A stretch of DNA of 29,656 bases from an uncultured Clostridium sp. (GCA_900555615.1 USMB01000017.1:1-29656); one strand, 5' to 3'. Positions 1-7,996 are shown, counted from the first letter of the stretch. Translations and numbers: made by a program. The notes: generated by a model not told the origin, from the letters alone.

Positions 1-49
1 TGTGCGCCGCCAGCGTTTATCCTGAGCCAGGATCAAACTCTCTTGTTAA
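1..49 (-). rRNA. rrs: 16S ribosomal RNA, 5' end only
   Basis: Read on the minus strand, the first bases contain AGAGTTTGATCCTGGCTCAG followed by GATAAACGCTGGCGGCGCAC, the highly conserved 5' end of bacterial 16S rRNA. Only about 49 bases are present and the rest of the gene lies beyond the left edge. The exact 5' end is set by analogy with B. subtilis, about eight bases before AGAGTTTG, so it is uncertain by a few bases. Confidence 0.97.
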
Positions 50-242
50 TTTTATTTAACTTGAGTTCTTATGACTCTTTTTAAACTTCTTTGTTTGTTT
101 TCTATTTTTTAATCTTTTTTTGATTTACTTTTTGGTACATTTTCATTTTTGAAAATTACCGTTTGGTTTTTTCTCTAAAGGATCTATTGTTTACTTTTCA
201 ATGTACTTTTTTTGTTTGCTCACTTTGTAGTGAACGAAACCT
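50..242 (-). promoter_or_regulatory. rRNA operon leader
   Basis: Transcribed leader between the nearest rRNA promoter and the 16S gene. At about 180-206 the minus strand reads ACATTGAAAAGTAAACAAT, resembling the leader motif seen before 16S genes in Firmicutes and thought to take part in antitermination or processing. At 134-160 there is a 10-bp stem with one bulge (GGTA/TACC and ATTTTC/GAAAAT). No protein gene is visible in this stretch. Confidence 0.6.
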
Positions 243-271
243 ATTTTAGCATACCTTTTTCTTATTGTCAA
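243..271 (-). promoter_or_regulatory. rRNA promoter, gene-proximal
   Basis: Minus strand: -35 TTGACA at 266-271, 17-base spacer, -10 TAAAAT at 243-248. It is the nearest of three tandem promoters to the 16S gene. Confidence 0.85.
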
Positions 272-430
272 TACTTTTTTTGAAAAATATTTAAAATATT
301 TTTTACCCTCATTTTTGGGCAAAATAAAAAACTAGTAAACGCTGTTTTTTTCTTTTATTTCGTTGTCACTTTTATACTAATTTCTCTTGTATTATTTTAA
401 TATTTTTATCTGTTGCTCGGTACATTTTTT

Positions 431-459
431 ATCTTACCACGCTTGTCGAAAATTGTCAA
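431..459 (-). promoter_or_regulatory. rRNA promoter, middle
   Basis: Minus strand: -35 TTGACA at 454-459, 17-base spacer, -10 TAAGAT at 431-436. It lies about 190 bases upstream of the proximal promoter. Confidence 0.8.
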
Positions 460-533
460 CACTTTTTTTGAATTTTTTTAATATTTTTTCTTTATTTTTA
501 TTCATTGACTTTTCTCTCGCTTGGTCTTGAATT

Positions 534-562
534 ATATTAACACCTTTTCAAAAATAAGTCAA
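534..562 (-). promoter_or_regulatory. rRNA promoter, distal
   Basis: Minus strand: -35 TTGACT at 557-562, 17-base spacer, -10 TAATAT at 534-539. It starts only about ten bases after the stop codon of the ylmC-like gene, with no terminator between, so read-through from that gene into the rRNA leader is possible. Confidence 0.75.
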
Positions 563-571
563 TACTTTTTT

Positions 572-808
572 CTAAATTTCTACTAAAATTAAATCTTCTG
601 AGATACATCTTATTTTTTCCCATGGTATTACAATATCATTAGTATTAGAAAATAAACTCATTAGTTTGTTAGTTCCTCCAGGAACAATTATAGAAGTTAT
701 TCTTCCTGAATCTAAATCAGCACATACATCTTGAACAAAACCTAATCTTTTTCCATCACATATATTAATTACTTCTTTATGTTTAAAATCTAAACCTTTA
801 TCTCCCAT
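572..808 (-). CDS. YlmC/YmxH-type PRC-barrel protein
   Basis: A 78-residue protein with the PRC-barrel pattern of the YlmC/YmxH family: an N-terminal strand region ending in ICDGKRLGFVQDV, a central acidic turn (DLDSGRITSIIVPG), and a C-terminal IPWEKIRCISEDLILVEI strand. Family members are small, conserved in endospore formers and associated with sporulation; their biochemical role is not established. The ATG at 808 follows AAGGAGG at a good distance. It lies directly downstream of sigG, a common arrangement in Clostridia, but a strong terminator (864-897) separates the two. The minus strand reads CATATAAT just before the ribosome binding site, similar to the -10 of mother-cell sporulation promoters, though I see no convincing -35. 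Family assignment is firm, regulation is inference. Confidence 0.85.
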   Translation of the reverse strand: MGDKGLDFKHKEVINICDGKRLGFVQDVCADLDSGRITSIIVPGGTNKLMSLFSNTNDIVIPWEKIRCISEDLILVEI

Positions 809-863
809 CGCAACCTCCTTTATTATTATATGTTTATTTTATTAATTTGTTACATTTATATTT

Positions 864-897
864 AAAAAAATTCTGATAATAATTTATTATCAGAATG
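864..897 (-). terminator. Terminator after sigG
   Basis: Minus strand: perfect 11-bp stem ATTCTGATAAT/ATTATCAGAAT with a 5-base loop, followed by seven T. It lies 14 bases after the sigG stop codon. Confidence 0.92.
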
Positions 898-910
898 AGA
901 TTATTCTATT

Positions 911-1684
911 TTACTTATAATATCTTTTAATATTTTCCAATGCGTTTTTTTCTAATCTAGAAACCTGTGCTTGAGAAATTCCAATTTCATCTGCTACTTC
1001 CATTTGTGTCCTTCCATCAAAATATCTCTTAATAATTATATTTTTTTCTTTTTCATTCAATCTTTTTAGCGCCTCTGCAATTGTCATATTGTCTGCCCAA
1101 TTTTCATCACTATTTTTAGTATCTTTTACTTGGTCCATTATAAAAATGCTTTCCGAACCATCATTATAAACAGGCTCTTGCAATGAAACAGGATCTTGTA
1201 TTGCATCAAAACTAAATGCAATTTCTTCTTTTTCAACTCCTAACTCTTTTGCAATTTCTTCTACAGATGGTTCTCTTCCTTTTTCTTTATTAAACTTTTC
1301 TTTAAATTGAAGTGCTTTGTATGCTAAGTCTCTTACAGATCTGCTTACTCTTATACTGTTATTATCTCTTAAATACCTTCTGATTTCCCCAATTATCATC
1401 GGAACTGCATAAGTTGAAAATTGTACGCCTTGGTTCAAATCAAAATTATCTATCGATTTTATCAGCCCTATACATCCTATTTGAAATAAATCATCTGCAT
1501 TTTCTCCTCTTCCGTAAAATCTTTGTATTACACTTAATACAAGTCTAAGATTTCCTCTTATAAATTCTGTTCTCGCTGTTTCATCTCCTTGTTTTATTCT
1601 TTTTAATAGTTCGTCTTTTTCTTTATTTGTAAGAACAGGTAGTTTTGAAGTATTAACTCCACATATTTCCACCTTGTTAATCAA
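911..1684 (-). CDS. sigG: RNA polymerase sporulation sigma factor SigG
   Basis: About 257 residues, the usual SigG length. It opens with NKVEICGVNTSKLPVL, the N-terminal signature of SigG, then region 2 (GNLRLVLSVIQRF, DDLFQIGCIGLIKSIDNFD, FSTYAVPMIIGEIRRYLRDN), region 3, and the region 4 helix-turn-helix (GRTQMEVADEIGISQAQVSR). SigG directs late forespore transcription. The start is the TTG at 1684: AAGGAGG lies seven bases upstream, and the protein then begins exactly as in B. subtilis. An in-frame ATG at 1711 would place that ribosome binding site inside the gene and add nine residues the family lacks. The gene lies downstream of hpt with no clear terminator between; a SigF-like promoter candidate overlaps the end of hpt. 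A terminator follows. The gene strongly suggests a spore former. Confidence 0.95.
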   Translation of the reverse strand: MINKVEICGVNTSKLPVLTNKEKDELLKRIKQGDETARTEFIRGNLRLVLSVIQRFYGRGENADDLFQIGCIGLIKSIDNFDLNQGVQFSTYAVPMIIGEIRRYLRDNNSIRVSRSVRDLAYKALQFKEKFNKEKGREPSVEEIAKELGVEKEEIAFSFDAIQDPVSLQEPVYNDGSESIFIMDQVKDTKNSDENWADNMTIAEALKRLNEKEKNIIIKRYFDGRTQMEVADEIGISQAQVSRLEKNALENIKRYYK

Positions 1685-1717
1685 ATAAAAAACCTCCTTT
1701 AGAAATAACATTTTCTA

Positions 1718-1747
1718 TATTATTTCCAAAAAAGGTATTATTTATTC
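1718..1747 (-). promoter_or_regulatory. Candidate SigF/SigG-type promoter for sigG
   Basis: Minus strand: GAATA at 1743-1747, 15 bases, then GGAAATAATA at 1718-1727. The -10 fits the published SigF pattern GGNNANAHTR; the -35 matches GHATR/GYWTA in four or five positions and the spacer is one base short. In B. subtilis sigG is transcribed by SigF. This is pattern matching in an AT-rich region and could be chance. Confidence 0.35.
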
Positions 1748-2257
1748 TTCTATATAACCTATATAATTTAAGTTTCTAAGATTTTGTTCATCATCTAATC
1801 CATATCCTACTACAAATTTATCTTCTATTGCAAATCCTACATAATCTGCTTTTACATTGGCAATTCTTCTTGATGGTTTGTCTAATAATGAACAGATTTT
1901 TAATGATGCTGGTTTCTTTTCTAATAGCAATTCTTTTAAAAAGGCAAGAGTTCTTCCTGTATCAACTATATCTTCTATTATAATTACTTCTTTTCCTTCT
2001 ATTGATTGTGTAATATCTTTATTTAGTTTTACTTTACCTGTGCTCTCATTATTTTCATAGCTTGAAACTTCCACAAATTCAAATTGTATGTTATTTTTTA
2101 TTCTTTTAGCAAGTTCTACCGTAAAGAAAATACTTCCTTTTAATATGCATAAAAAAACTATATCTTTTCCTTTATATTCATCCATTATCTGATTTGCTAA
2201 TTCATCTAATCTGTTGTTTATCTTTTCTTCGCTTATTAATACTTTAATCTTTTTCAT
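1742..2257 (-). CDS. hpt: Hypoxanthine(-guanine) phosphoribosyltransferase
   Basis: A 171-residue type I phosphoribosyltransferase that salvages hypoxanthine or guanine with PRPP to give IMP or GMP in the cytosol. The PRPP loop VIIIEDIVDTGRTL (about residues 91-104) has the adjacent acidic pair E95-D96 and the DTGRT phosphate loop. The N-terminal CILKGSIFF (about 37-45) is the conserved pyrophosphate-binding loop, and FVVGYGLDDEQNLRNL near the C-terminus is the base-pocket signature of bacterial HPRT. Length is normal. The ribosome binding site is GAAAGGG upstream of ATG 2257. It follows ptsI by 45 bases with a hairpin between, and precedes sigG. It is unlike the adenine enzyme Apt in both loops. 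Confidence 0.93.
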   Translation of the reverse strand: MKKIKVLISEEKINNRLDELANQIMDEYKGKDIVFLCILKGSIFFTVELAKRIKNNIQFEFVEVSSYENNESTGKVKLNKDITQSIEGKEVIIIEDIVDTGRTLAFLKELLLEKKPASLKICSLLDKPSRRIANVKADYVGFAIEDKFVVGYGLDDEQNLRNLNYIGYIEE

Positions 2258-2285
2258 ATATTATCCCTTTCTAATTAAACGCAAA

Positions 2286-2310
2286 GAACTAGTTCAAATG
2301 AACTAGCTCT
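2286..2310 (-). terminator. Hairpin at the end of ptsI
   Basis: Minus strand: inverted repeat GAGCTAGTTC/GAACTAGTTC with a 4-base loop, spanning the ptsI stop codon. The following tract (TTTGCGTTT) is only partly T, so this is a weak terminator or partial attenuator before hpt. Confidence 0.5.
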
Positions 2311-4000
2311 GAGCAAATCTTTTTAATCTATTTTCAACCTCTTCGGCTGATGTCATTTTTAAAATTTCATCAGCTAATTCTTTACAATCAAATTTTTCTA
2401 ATTCGCTAATTTTCTTTCTAGCTTTTAGTATACTATTAGAATTCATAGAAAATTCATCTAGTCCAAGCCCAATTAACAATGGAATATATAATTCATCTCC
2501 TGCCGCTTCTCCACACATTCCACAGAATATTCCAGCATCATGTGCACCATCTATTGCAGATTTTATTAGTTTGATAACTGCTGGATGAAATTTTGTATAT
2601 AGCTTAGATATTTTTTCATTTCCTCTTTCAACTGCAACTGTATATTGAATTAAATCATTTGTTCCTATACTAAAGAAATCACATTCTTTTGCTAGTCCAG
2701 ATGCAATTAATGCAGCTGATGGAATTTCTATCATTATTCCAACTTTTATATTCTTTTTATAAGGAATATCTTTTTGTTCTAATTCCGTTTTACATTCTTC
2801 TAGAATTTTTTTAGCTTCTCTAAGTTCTTCTATAGAAGATATCATTGGAAACATTATTGATAAATTTCCAAATGCACTTGCTCTTAATATTGCTTTTAGT
2901 TGCGTTTTAAATATTGAAGTTTTATCTAAACAAAGACGTATTGCCCTATATCCCAAAAATGGATTTGCTTCTTTTTCAAGTTGAAGATATTTCAAATCTT
3001 TATCTCCACCTATATCTAGTGTTCTAATTATTACAGGCCTTCCTTCCATTTTTTCCGCAACTTCTTTATATGCGTTGAATTGTTCTTCTTCAGTAGGCAT
3101 GTTTTCACTATCCATGTATAAGAATTCACTTCTAAATAGCCCAACACCTTCTGCTGAATTTTTCAATACAATCTCAACGTCTGATGGAGTTCCTATATTA
3201 GCAACTAATTCAACAACATATCCATCTCCTGTTTTAGTTACTTCTTCTTTATATTTATCTAATTCTGCTTTTTCCTTTGTTATCTGTTCTTCTATTTTTT
3301 CTAGCTTTTCTCTTTCTTCTTGTGTTGGATTTTGATAAATTTCCCCTGTTGCTCCGTTTAAAGCAACATTTTCTCCATCATTAAATATTTTAGTTGCATC
3401 TTTTACCTTTGTTATTGCTGGAATTGCATGTGTTCTCGCCATAATAGATGTATGTGAATTTTCTCCACCAACTTCAGTTATAATACCAACTACATTTTTA
3501 AAGTTAAGTTTTGCAGTGTCTGATGTGGTTAATTCTGTAGCTACTATTATTGTATTTGGATGTAATTGGCTCAAATCTACAATTTCAATATTGCTCAATT
3601 TAGCAAGTATTCTTTCTTTTATATCTGCAATATCTCTTGCTCTTCCTGCCATATATTCATCATCCATGTTTTCAAAGATTTGTATAACATTATTAAATCC
3701 AACTTCAACAGCATATTCTGCATTATAATTTTGATTCATTATCGCATTTCCTGTTTCGGCAATTAAAGTAGGATCTTGCAATATCATTAAATATGCATTC
3801 ATTATCTCTCTTTCCGTACCACTTGCCTTTTCAACTATTTGCTCTGTTTCATCTGTTACTTTAGAAAGTGCTTCTTTGAATCTTTTCATTTCTTCTTCTG
3901 GATTTTCTACTACATTTTTCTCGATTTGTTTATTTTCTTTTCTTAAGACTACAACTGTTCCAAATCCAATTCCTGTAGATACACCATTACCTTTTATCAT
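2303..4000 (-). CDS. ptsI: PTS enzyme I (phosphoenolpyruvate-protein phosphotransferase)
   Basis: A 565-residue enzyme I that takes phosphate from PEP and passes it to HPr, the first step shared by all PTS sugars. The phosphorylated histidine is H183 in GGENSHTSIMAR. The C-terminal PEP-binding TIM barrel shows GLFRSEFLYM, RTLDIGGDKDLKYL, and FFSIGTNDLIQYT, and the active-site cysteine in GMCGEAAGD. Length is as in B. subtilis and E. coli. It begins 17 bases after ptsH, the classical ptsH-ptsI order, and here both sit downstream of fruA and fruK, so all four genes are probably co-transcribed. The ATG at 4000 is preceded by a purine-rich ribosome binding site (AGGAGG). Confidence 0.97.
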   Translation of the reverse strand: MIKGNGVSTGIGFGTVVVLRKENKQIEKNVVENPEEEMKRFKEALSKVTDETEQIVEKASGTEREIMNAYLMILQDPTLIAETGNAIMNQNYNAEYAVEVGFNNVIQIFENMDDEYMAGRARDIADIKERILAKLSNIEIVDLSQLHPNTIIVATELTTSDTAKLNFKNVVGIITEVGGENSHTSIMARTHAIPAITKVKDATKIFNDGENVALNGATGEIYQNPTQEEREKLEKIEEQITKEKAELDKYKEEVTKTGDGYVVELVANIGTPSDVEIVLKNSAEGVGLFRSEFLYMDSENMPTEEEQFNAYKEVAEKMEGRPVIIRTLDIGGDKDLKYLQLEKEANPFLGYRAIRLCLDKTSIFKTQLKAILRASAFGNLSIMFPMISSIEELREAKKILEECKTELEQKDIPYKKNIKVGIMIEIPSAALIASGLAKECDFFSIGTNDLIQYTVAVERGNEKISKLYTKFHPAVIKLIKSAIDGAHDAGIFCGMCGEAAGDELYIPLLIGLGLDEFSMNSNSILKARKKISELEKFDCKELADEILKMTSAEEVENRLKRFAQS

Positions 4001-4017
4001 CTGTTTCCTCCTATATA

Positions 4018-4281
4018 TTATTCACCAAATTTGTTATTAAATGCTTCTAGAATTTTTTCCATTGCTTCTTTTTCATCTTCTCCATCACATTCAATTTCAA
4101 TTTCAGTGTTTGCCTTTATTCCTAAAGACATAATTCCTAGAATTGATTTTGCATTTACTGTTTTGCCATCTACATTTAAATTAATGTTGCTTTTAAATGC
4201 TGATGCTAATTTTGCTAATTCTCCTGCTGGTCTTGCATGTAGACCTGTTTCATTTTGTAATGTAATTTTCTCTTTTATCAT
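4018..4281 (-). CDS. ptsH: PTS phosphocarrier protein HPr
   Basis: An 87-residue HPr. H15 in the motif TGLHARPAG accepts phosphate from enzyme I and passes it to FruA EIIA and other EII proteins. S46 in VNAKSILGIMSLG is the regulatory serine that HPr kinase phosphorylates in Firmicutes for carbon catabolite repression with CcpA; its presence argues this is the general HPr and not a Crh-like or FPr-type paralogue. The sequence ends in EEAMEKILEAF-type helix typical of the family. It lies 20 bases after fruA and 17 before ptsI, so it belongs to the fru-pts operon. Confidence 0.97.
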   Translation of the reverse strand: MIKEKITLQNETGLHARPAGELAKLASAFKSNINLNVDGKTVNAKSILGIMSLGIKANTEIEIECDGEDEKEAMEKILEAFNNKFGE

Positions 4282-4301
4282 TTTGTATCATTCTCCTAAT
4301 C

Positions 4302-6215
4302 TTATTTATTATATTCTGGCAAGTTTCTCTTTAAATATGCCATAACAGCCATTGATACAACTGAGCCTATTGCTACTGCTAATAAATATAGTAATGGATG
4401 CCCAATTGTTGCTATTACGAAGATTCCACCATGTGGAGCCATTAATGTACAATTAAATACCATTGAAAGAGCTCCTGTTACAGCTGAACCTGCTATAAAT
4501 GCTGGTATTGTTCTTAATGGGTCTGCTGATGCAAATGGAATTGCACCTTCTGATATAAATGATAATCCCATTATATAGTTTACGTATGCTGCTTGTTTGT
4601 CTTTTTTTGCTATTTTCTTTGGGAAGAATGTTGCAAGTAATGCTATTGCTAATGGTGGTACCATTCCTCCTGCCATTACTGCTGCCATTATTTCGTATTG
4701 TCCTGATGCTAACATTCCTGTTCCGAATGTATATGCCGCTTTATTTACCGGTCCTCCTAAGTCAATTGCCATCATTGCTCCTAAAATTGCTCCTAATGCA
4801 ACTTTGTTTGCTGTTCCCATGTTTGATAAGTAATTGTTTATTGCTGTGTTTATTGCTGCTACATATGGATTTATTAATAGCATAAATAATCCAATTAATA
4901 ATATTCCAAATACTGGATATAGAAGAATTGTTTTTATTCCTTCTATGCTTTCAGGTAAATAACTACATATTTTCTTTAGAGCTAATACGATGTATCCTCC
5001 AACGAATCCTGCTATTAATGCTCCTAAGAATCCTGAACTTACAAGTGTTACAGTACTATCTGTTAATGAAGCAAATGTTGTTCCTTGTACTGCTAGTATT
5101 CCTCCAACAAATCCTACTGCTAATCCTGGCCTATCTGCAATACTCATTGCTATATATCCAGCCAAAATATATAACATTACATTGAATGCTGCTCCTCCGA
5201 CTGTTTTAAAGAATGCTGCTAATGGCGTATTCATACCAAAGTTTGATGGATTAATACTATAATCATCAAACAAAAATGCTAATGCTATTAATATTCCTCC
5301 ACCTACTACGAATGGTAACATATGTGTTACACCATTCATTAAATGTTTATAAATTCTTGTTCCTACACCTTCTTTTTCAGTATCATCTTCTTGATTATTT
5401 TTGGTTGAAGAATGATATACTTTAGCATCTGCTGATAGTACATGTTCAATTAATTCTTGTGGTTTATTTATACCATCTGCAACTTTTGCTTTTACTAATT
5501 TCTTACCATCAAATCTTGATAAATCAACTTTTGTATCTGCTGCAATTATAACTGCTTTTGCATTTTTTATTTCTTCTTTTGTAAATTTATTTTTTACTCC
5601 TGATTGTCCATGTGTTTCTACTTTTACTTTATGGCCTAATTGTTCACCCATTTTTTCAAGTGCTTCTGCTGCCATATAAGTATGTGCAATTCCTGTTGGA
5701 CAAGCTGTTATTGCTAAAATTTCATATCCATTTGATTCTTGTTTCTTTTCACTTAATTTCATTCTTTCTGCTCTATCAATGCATAATAAGAATTCTTCTG
5801 GTGTATCTGCATTTAGTAATTCCTCTCTAAATCTTGTATCCATTAATAGTGTTGATAATCTGCTTAATACATCTAAATGAATATTGTCTTTTGTGTTTGG
5901 TGCAGCTATTAAAAATATTAATCTTGCTGGTTCTCCATCCATAGAGTCAAAATTTACTCCATTTGGTATAACCATTGCTGCTAATCCTGGTTTTGAAACT
6001 GCATCTGTTTTTCCATGTGGAATTGCAATTCCTTCTCCTATTCCTGTTGTTCCTTCTTGCTCTCTTGCCATTACTACTCTTTTGTATTCTTCTTTGTTAA
6101 CAATGTTGCCATTGTTTGCCATCAAATCTACCATCTTGCTGATAGCTTCTTCTTTACTACTTGCTGTACCATTTAATTGAATGGCCTTTTTGCTTAGTAG
6201 GTCCGTGATCTTCAT
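4302..6215 (-). CDS. fruA: Fructose-specific PTS transporter, EIIABC fusion
   Basis: A 637-residue membrane transporter that imports fructose and phosphorylates it to fructose-1-phosphate. Domain order is EIIA (about 1-145), EIIB (about 165-265) and EIIC (about 285-637). EIIA carries H67 in GIAIPHGKTDAV. EIIB carries C172 in ITACPTGIAHTYMAAEAL, the fructose-family EIIB signature. EIIC has many hydrophobic helices (LPFVVGGGILIALAFLF, a GALIAGFVGGYIVLAL segment, and a glycine/proline-rich GGPVNKAAYTF loop). The product matches FruK encoded just upstream, so fructose is the most likely substrate; a mannitol or mannose system is excluded by the EIIB motif. The ATG at 6215 follows AAAGGA. It is 27 bases downstream of fruK and 20 upstream of ptsH. 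Confidence 0.95.
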   Translation of the reverse strand: MKITDLLSKKAIQLNGTASSKEEAISKMVDLMANNGNIVNKEEYKRVVMAREQEGTTGIGEGIAIPHGKTDAVSKPGLAAMVIPNGVNFDSMDGEPARLIFLIAAPNTKDNIHLDVLSRLSTLLMDTRFREELLNADTPEEFLLCIDRAERMKLSEKKQESNGYEILAITACPTGIAHTYMAAEALEKMGEQLGHKVKVETHGQSGVKNKFTKEEIKNAKAVIIAADTKVDLSRFDGKKLVKAKVADGINKPQELIEHVLSADAKVYHSSTKNNQEDDTEKEGVGTRIYKHLMNGVTHMLPFVVGGGILIALAFLFDDYSINPSNFGMNTPLAAFFKTVGGAAFNVMLYILAGYIAMSIADRPGLAVGFVGGILAVQGTTFASLTDSTVTLVSSGFLGALIAGFVGGYIVLALKKICSYLPESIEGIKTILLYPVFGILLIGLFMLLINPYVAAINTAINNYLSNMGTANKVALGAILGAMMAIDLGGPVNKAAYTFGTGMLASGQYEIMAAVMAGGMVPPLAIALLATFFPKKIAKKDKQAAYVNYIMGLSFISEGAIPFASADPLRTIPAFIAGSAVTGALSMVFNCTLMAPHGGIFVIATIGHPLLYLLAVAIGSVVSMAVMAYLKRNLPEYNK

Positions 6216-6242
6216 AATTCAATCATCCTTTCCTTTGTATTT

Positions 6243-7145
6243 TTATATTTCTTTTAATAGGCTTTCTACTTCTGGAAGTGTTGCTAAATTCATTGAAAAA
6301 GCACTTGCACTACCAGCCGCAATCCCCATTTTAAAAGCTTCATTATAGTCCCTATTTTTTTGGTAACCTGCTATAAATCCTGCTACCATTGAATCTCCTG
6401 ATCCAACTGTATTCAAGACCTTACCTTTAGGGGCTTTTGAATAATATACTTCTTTTGTTTCTGTTATTAATATTGCACCATCTCCACCTAATGAAATTAA
6501 AACATTTCTTGCTCCCATATCTTGAAGTTTTTCCGCATATTTTACAATGTCTTCATTAGTCTCGATTTTTTCTTTAAATGTTTCTTCTAATTCTTCTTTA
6601 TTTGGTTTTATTAAAAACGGTTTGTATTTCAATACATTTATTAATAATTCTTTAGTTGCATCTACTACAAATGTTGTTCCTCTTTCTGCTAATATTGAAC
6701 ATATTGTTTCATAAATACTTTTATTTATACCTTTTGGTACATTCCCTGCTAATATTACTATATCATCTGAAGTAAATTTCTTTATCTTTTCTAGTAATTC
6801 ATTTATGTTTTCTTCTGTTATTCTAGGTCCATTTCCATTTAATGCAGTTTCTACATCAGAACTAATTTTGATATTTATTCTTGTAATTCCTTCTCTTACA
6901 ATAATAAATTCTGTTTTTATTCCATAGTTTTCTATTTCTTGTTTTAATTCATTTCCTGTAAAGCCTGCAATAAACCCTAATGCCGTATTTTGTAAACCTA
7001 AATTTTTTAAAACTATTGATACATTTAGACCTTTTCCACCTGGTAAAATCTTTTCAGTTTTAGTCCTATTTATCTTTCCAGTTTCAAAACTATCTACTTG
7101 AGATATATAATCTAGAGCAGGATTAAATGTGATTGTATATATCAT
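6243..7145 (-). CDS. fruK: 1-phosphofructokinase
   Basis: A PfkB-family sugar kinase of about 300 residues that converts fructose-1-phosphate to fructose-1,6-bisphosphate. PfkB signature 1 is seen as PGGKGLNVSIVLKNLG near residue 35, and signature 2 as NTVGSGDSMVAGFIAGY near 245-260 with the catalytic Asp in GSGDS. TFNPALDYI at the N-terminus is typical of FruK/LacC. The start is the ATG at 7145: GAGGTGG lies five bases upstream. A GTG at 7154 would overlap that ribosome binding site. It is the first gene of the fru-pts operon with a promoter at 7169-7197. No DeoR-type fruR repressor is encoded next to it, unlike many Firmicutes fru operons. A tagatose-6-phosphate kinase is possible by sequence alone, but the FruA partner favours FruK. 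Confidence 0.93.
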   Translation of the reverse strand: MIYTITFNPALDYISQVDSFETGKINRTKTEKILPGGKGLNVSIVLKNLGLQNTALGFIAGFTGNELKQEIENYGIKTEFIIVREGITRINIKISSDVETALNGNGPRITEENINELLEKIKKFTSDDIVILAGNVPKGINKSIYETICSILAERGTTFVVDATKELLINVLKYKPFLIKPNKEELEETFKEKIETNEDIVKYAEKLQDMGARNVLISLGGDGAILITETKEVYYSKAPKGKVLNTVGSGDSMVAGFIAGYQKNRDYNEAFKMGIAAGSASAFSMNLATLPEVESLLKEI

Positions 7146-7168
7146 TTTATCCACCTCATTTTGGTATC

Positions 7169-7197
7169 ATATTATCATATTTAATTTTAATTTACAA
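7169..7197 (-). promoter_or_regulatory. Promoter of the fruK-fruA-ptsH-ptsI operon
   Basis: Minus strand: -35 TTGTAA at 7192-7197, 17-base spacer, -10 TAATAT at 7169-7174, about 25 bases before the fruK start. I see no clear cre or FruR operator. Confidence 0.65.
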
Positions 7198-7218
7198 TAG
7201 AATTTTTTAGATTTTGAT

Positions 7219-7264
7219 AAAAAAAAGAATCATAATTTTACAAATTACTTATGACTCTTTTTTT
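7219..7264 (-). terminator. Terminator after carD-family gene
   Basis: Minus strand: AGAGTCATAA paired with TTATGATTCT around a loop, followed by eight T; the opposite side also has T residues, so it may work in both directions. Confidence 0.85.
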
Positions 7265-7275
7265 ATTCGATTTTT

Positions 7276-7851
7276 TTAATCATTTTGTGATGAATTATTA
7301 TCAAATGGAATAAATTTATTTACAATACTTCCTGTTGATACTTCCATATTTGTATCTGTTTTAAACATAGCAAATGATGTGTTTATTTTATTATCTACTA
7401 ATTCTTCAACTTCATCTTGTGTTGCATGCTCTGCTAATACAAGTTCACTTACTAATATTTGTTTAGCATTATGTAACATTTTCTTTTCTCCTGTTGATAG
7501 TCCTTTTTCTTTTTGCTTAAAACTTAAATTTCTTACTACATCTGCAATTTCATATATATCTCCACTTTTCATTTTGTCCATATTGTCTCTATAGCGTTTG
7601 TTCCAATTCTTTTCCATCTCTGTCTCATCTTGTTCTAATACATTTATTACTCTTTCAGCTTCATTTTTATCTATTACATTTCTAATACCATGTTGTTCAG
7701 CTGTTGATATTGGAACCATAACCTTGACTTCACCAGGCATTTTTAATATATAATATGATTGTTTTTCACCTAATATCTCTTTTTCTTCTATTGAATCTAT
7801 AACCCCAGCACCATGCATTGGATATACTACTTTGTCTCCTACATTATACAT
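7276..7851 (-). CDS. CarD/CdnL-TRCF-family transcription regulator
   Basis: A 191-residue protein with the CarD-type RNA polymerase-interacting domain at the N-terminus (YNVGDKVVYPMHGAGVIDSIEEKEILGEKQSYYILKM; also related to the TRCF RID domain) and an alpha-helical C-terminal domain with MLHNAKQILVSELVLAE. Family members bind the RNA polymerase beta subunit and stabilise open promoter complexes, notably at rRNA promoters. The start is the ATG at 7851, five bases after AAAGGAGTGG; a longer frame starting at 7869 would contain this ribosome binding site. It has its own promoter (7932-7960), which overlaps the terminator of dut, and a terminator after it. The family is clear; target genes in this organism are unknown. 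Confidence 0.9.
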   Translation of the reverse strand: MYNVGDKVVYPMHGAGVIDSIEEKEILGEKQSYYILKMPGEVKVMVPISTAEQHGIRNVIDKNEAERVINVLEQDETEMEKNWNKRYRDNMDKMKSGDIYEIADVVRNLSFKQKEKGLSTGEKKMLHNAKQILVSELVLAEHATQDEVEELVDNKINTSFAMFKTDTNMEVSTGSIVNKFIPFDNNSSQND

Positions 7852-7931
7852 GTAAGCCACTCCTTTCAAGTCTTTATATTTTGGTTTTCAATCATAAGTA
7901 ATTAATTTTATTTATTTTTCCAACCATTTCT

Positions 7932-7960
7932 ATTATACTACAAAAAATGGCAAAAGTCAA
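7932..7960 (-). promoter_or_regulatory. Promoter of the carD-family gene
   Basis: Minus strand: -35 TTGACT at 7955-7960, 17-base spacer, -10 TATAAT at 7932-7937. The -35 lies in the loop of the dut terminator and the spacer contains its 3' stem. Confidence 0.75.
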
Positions 7961-7979
7961 AGTTTTTGCCATTTTTTTT
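7942..7979 (-). terminator. Terminator after dut
   Basis: Minus strand: AAAATGGCAAAA/TTTTGCCATTTT stem with an 8-9 base loop, followed by T-rich sequence. It starts about 17 bases after the dut stop codon. Confidence 0.88.
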
Positions 7980-7996
7980 GAATTTTATTTTTATAA

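Noticed and set aside
4559..5262. Several plus-strand frames rich in Leu opposite fruA.
   Set aside because: They are composition artefacts of the antisense of a membrane domain in an AT-rich genome.
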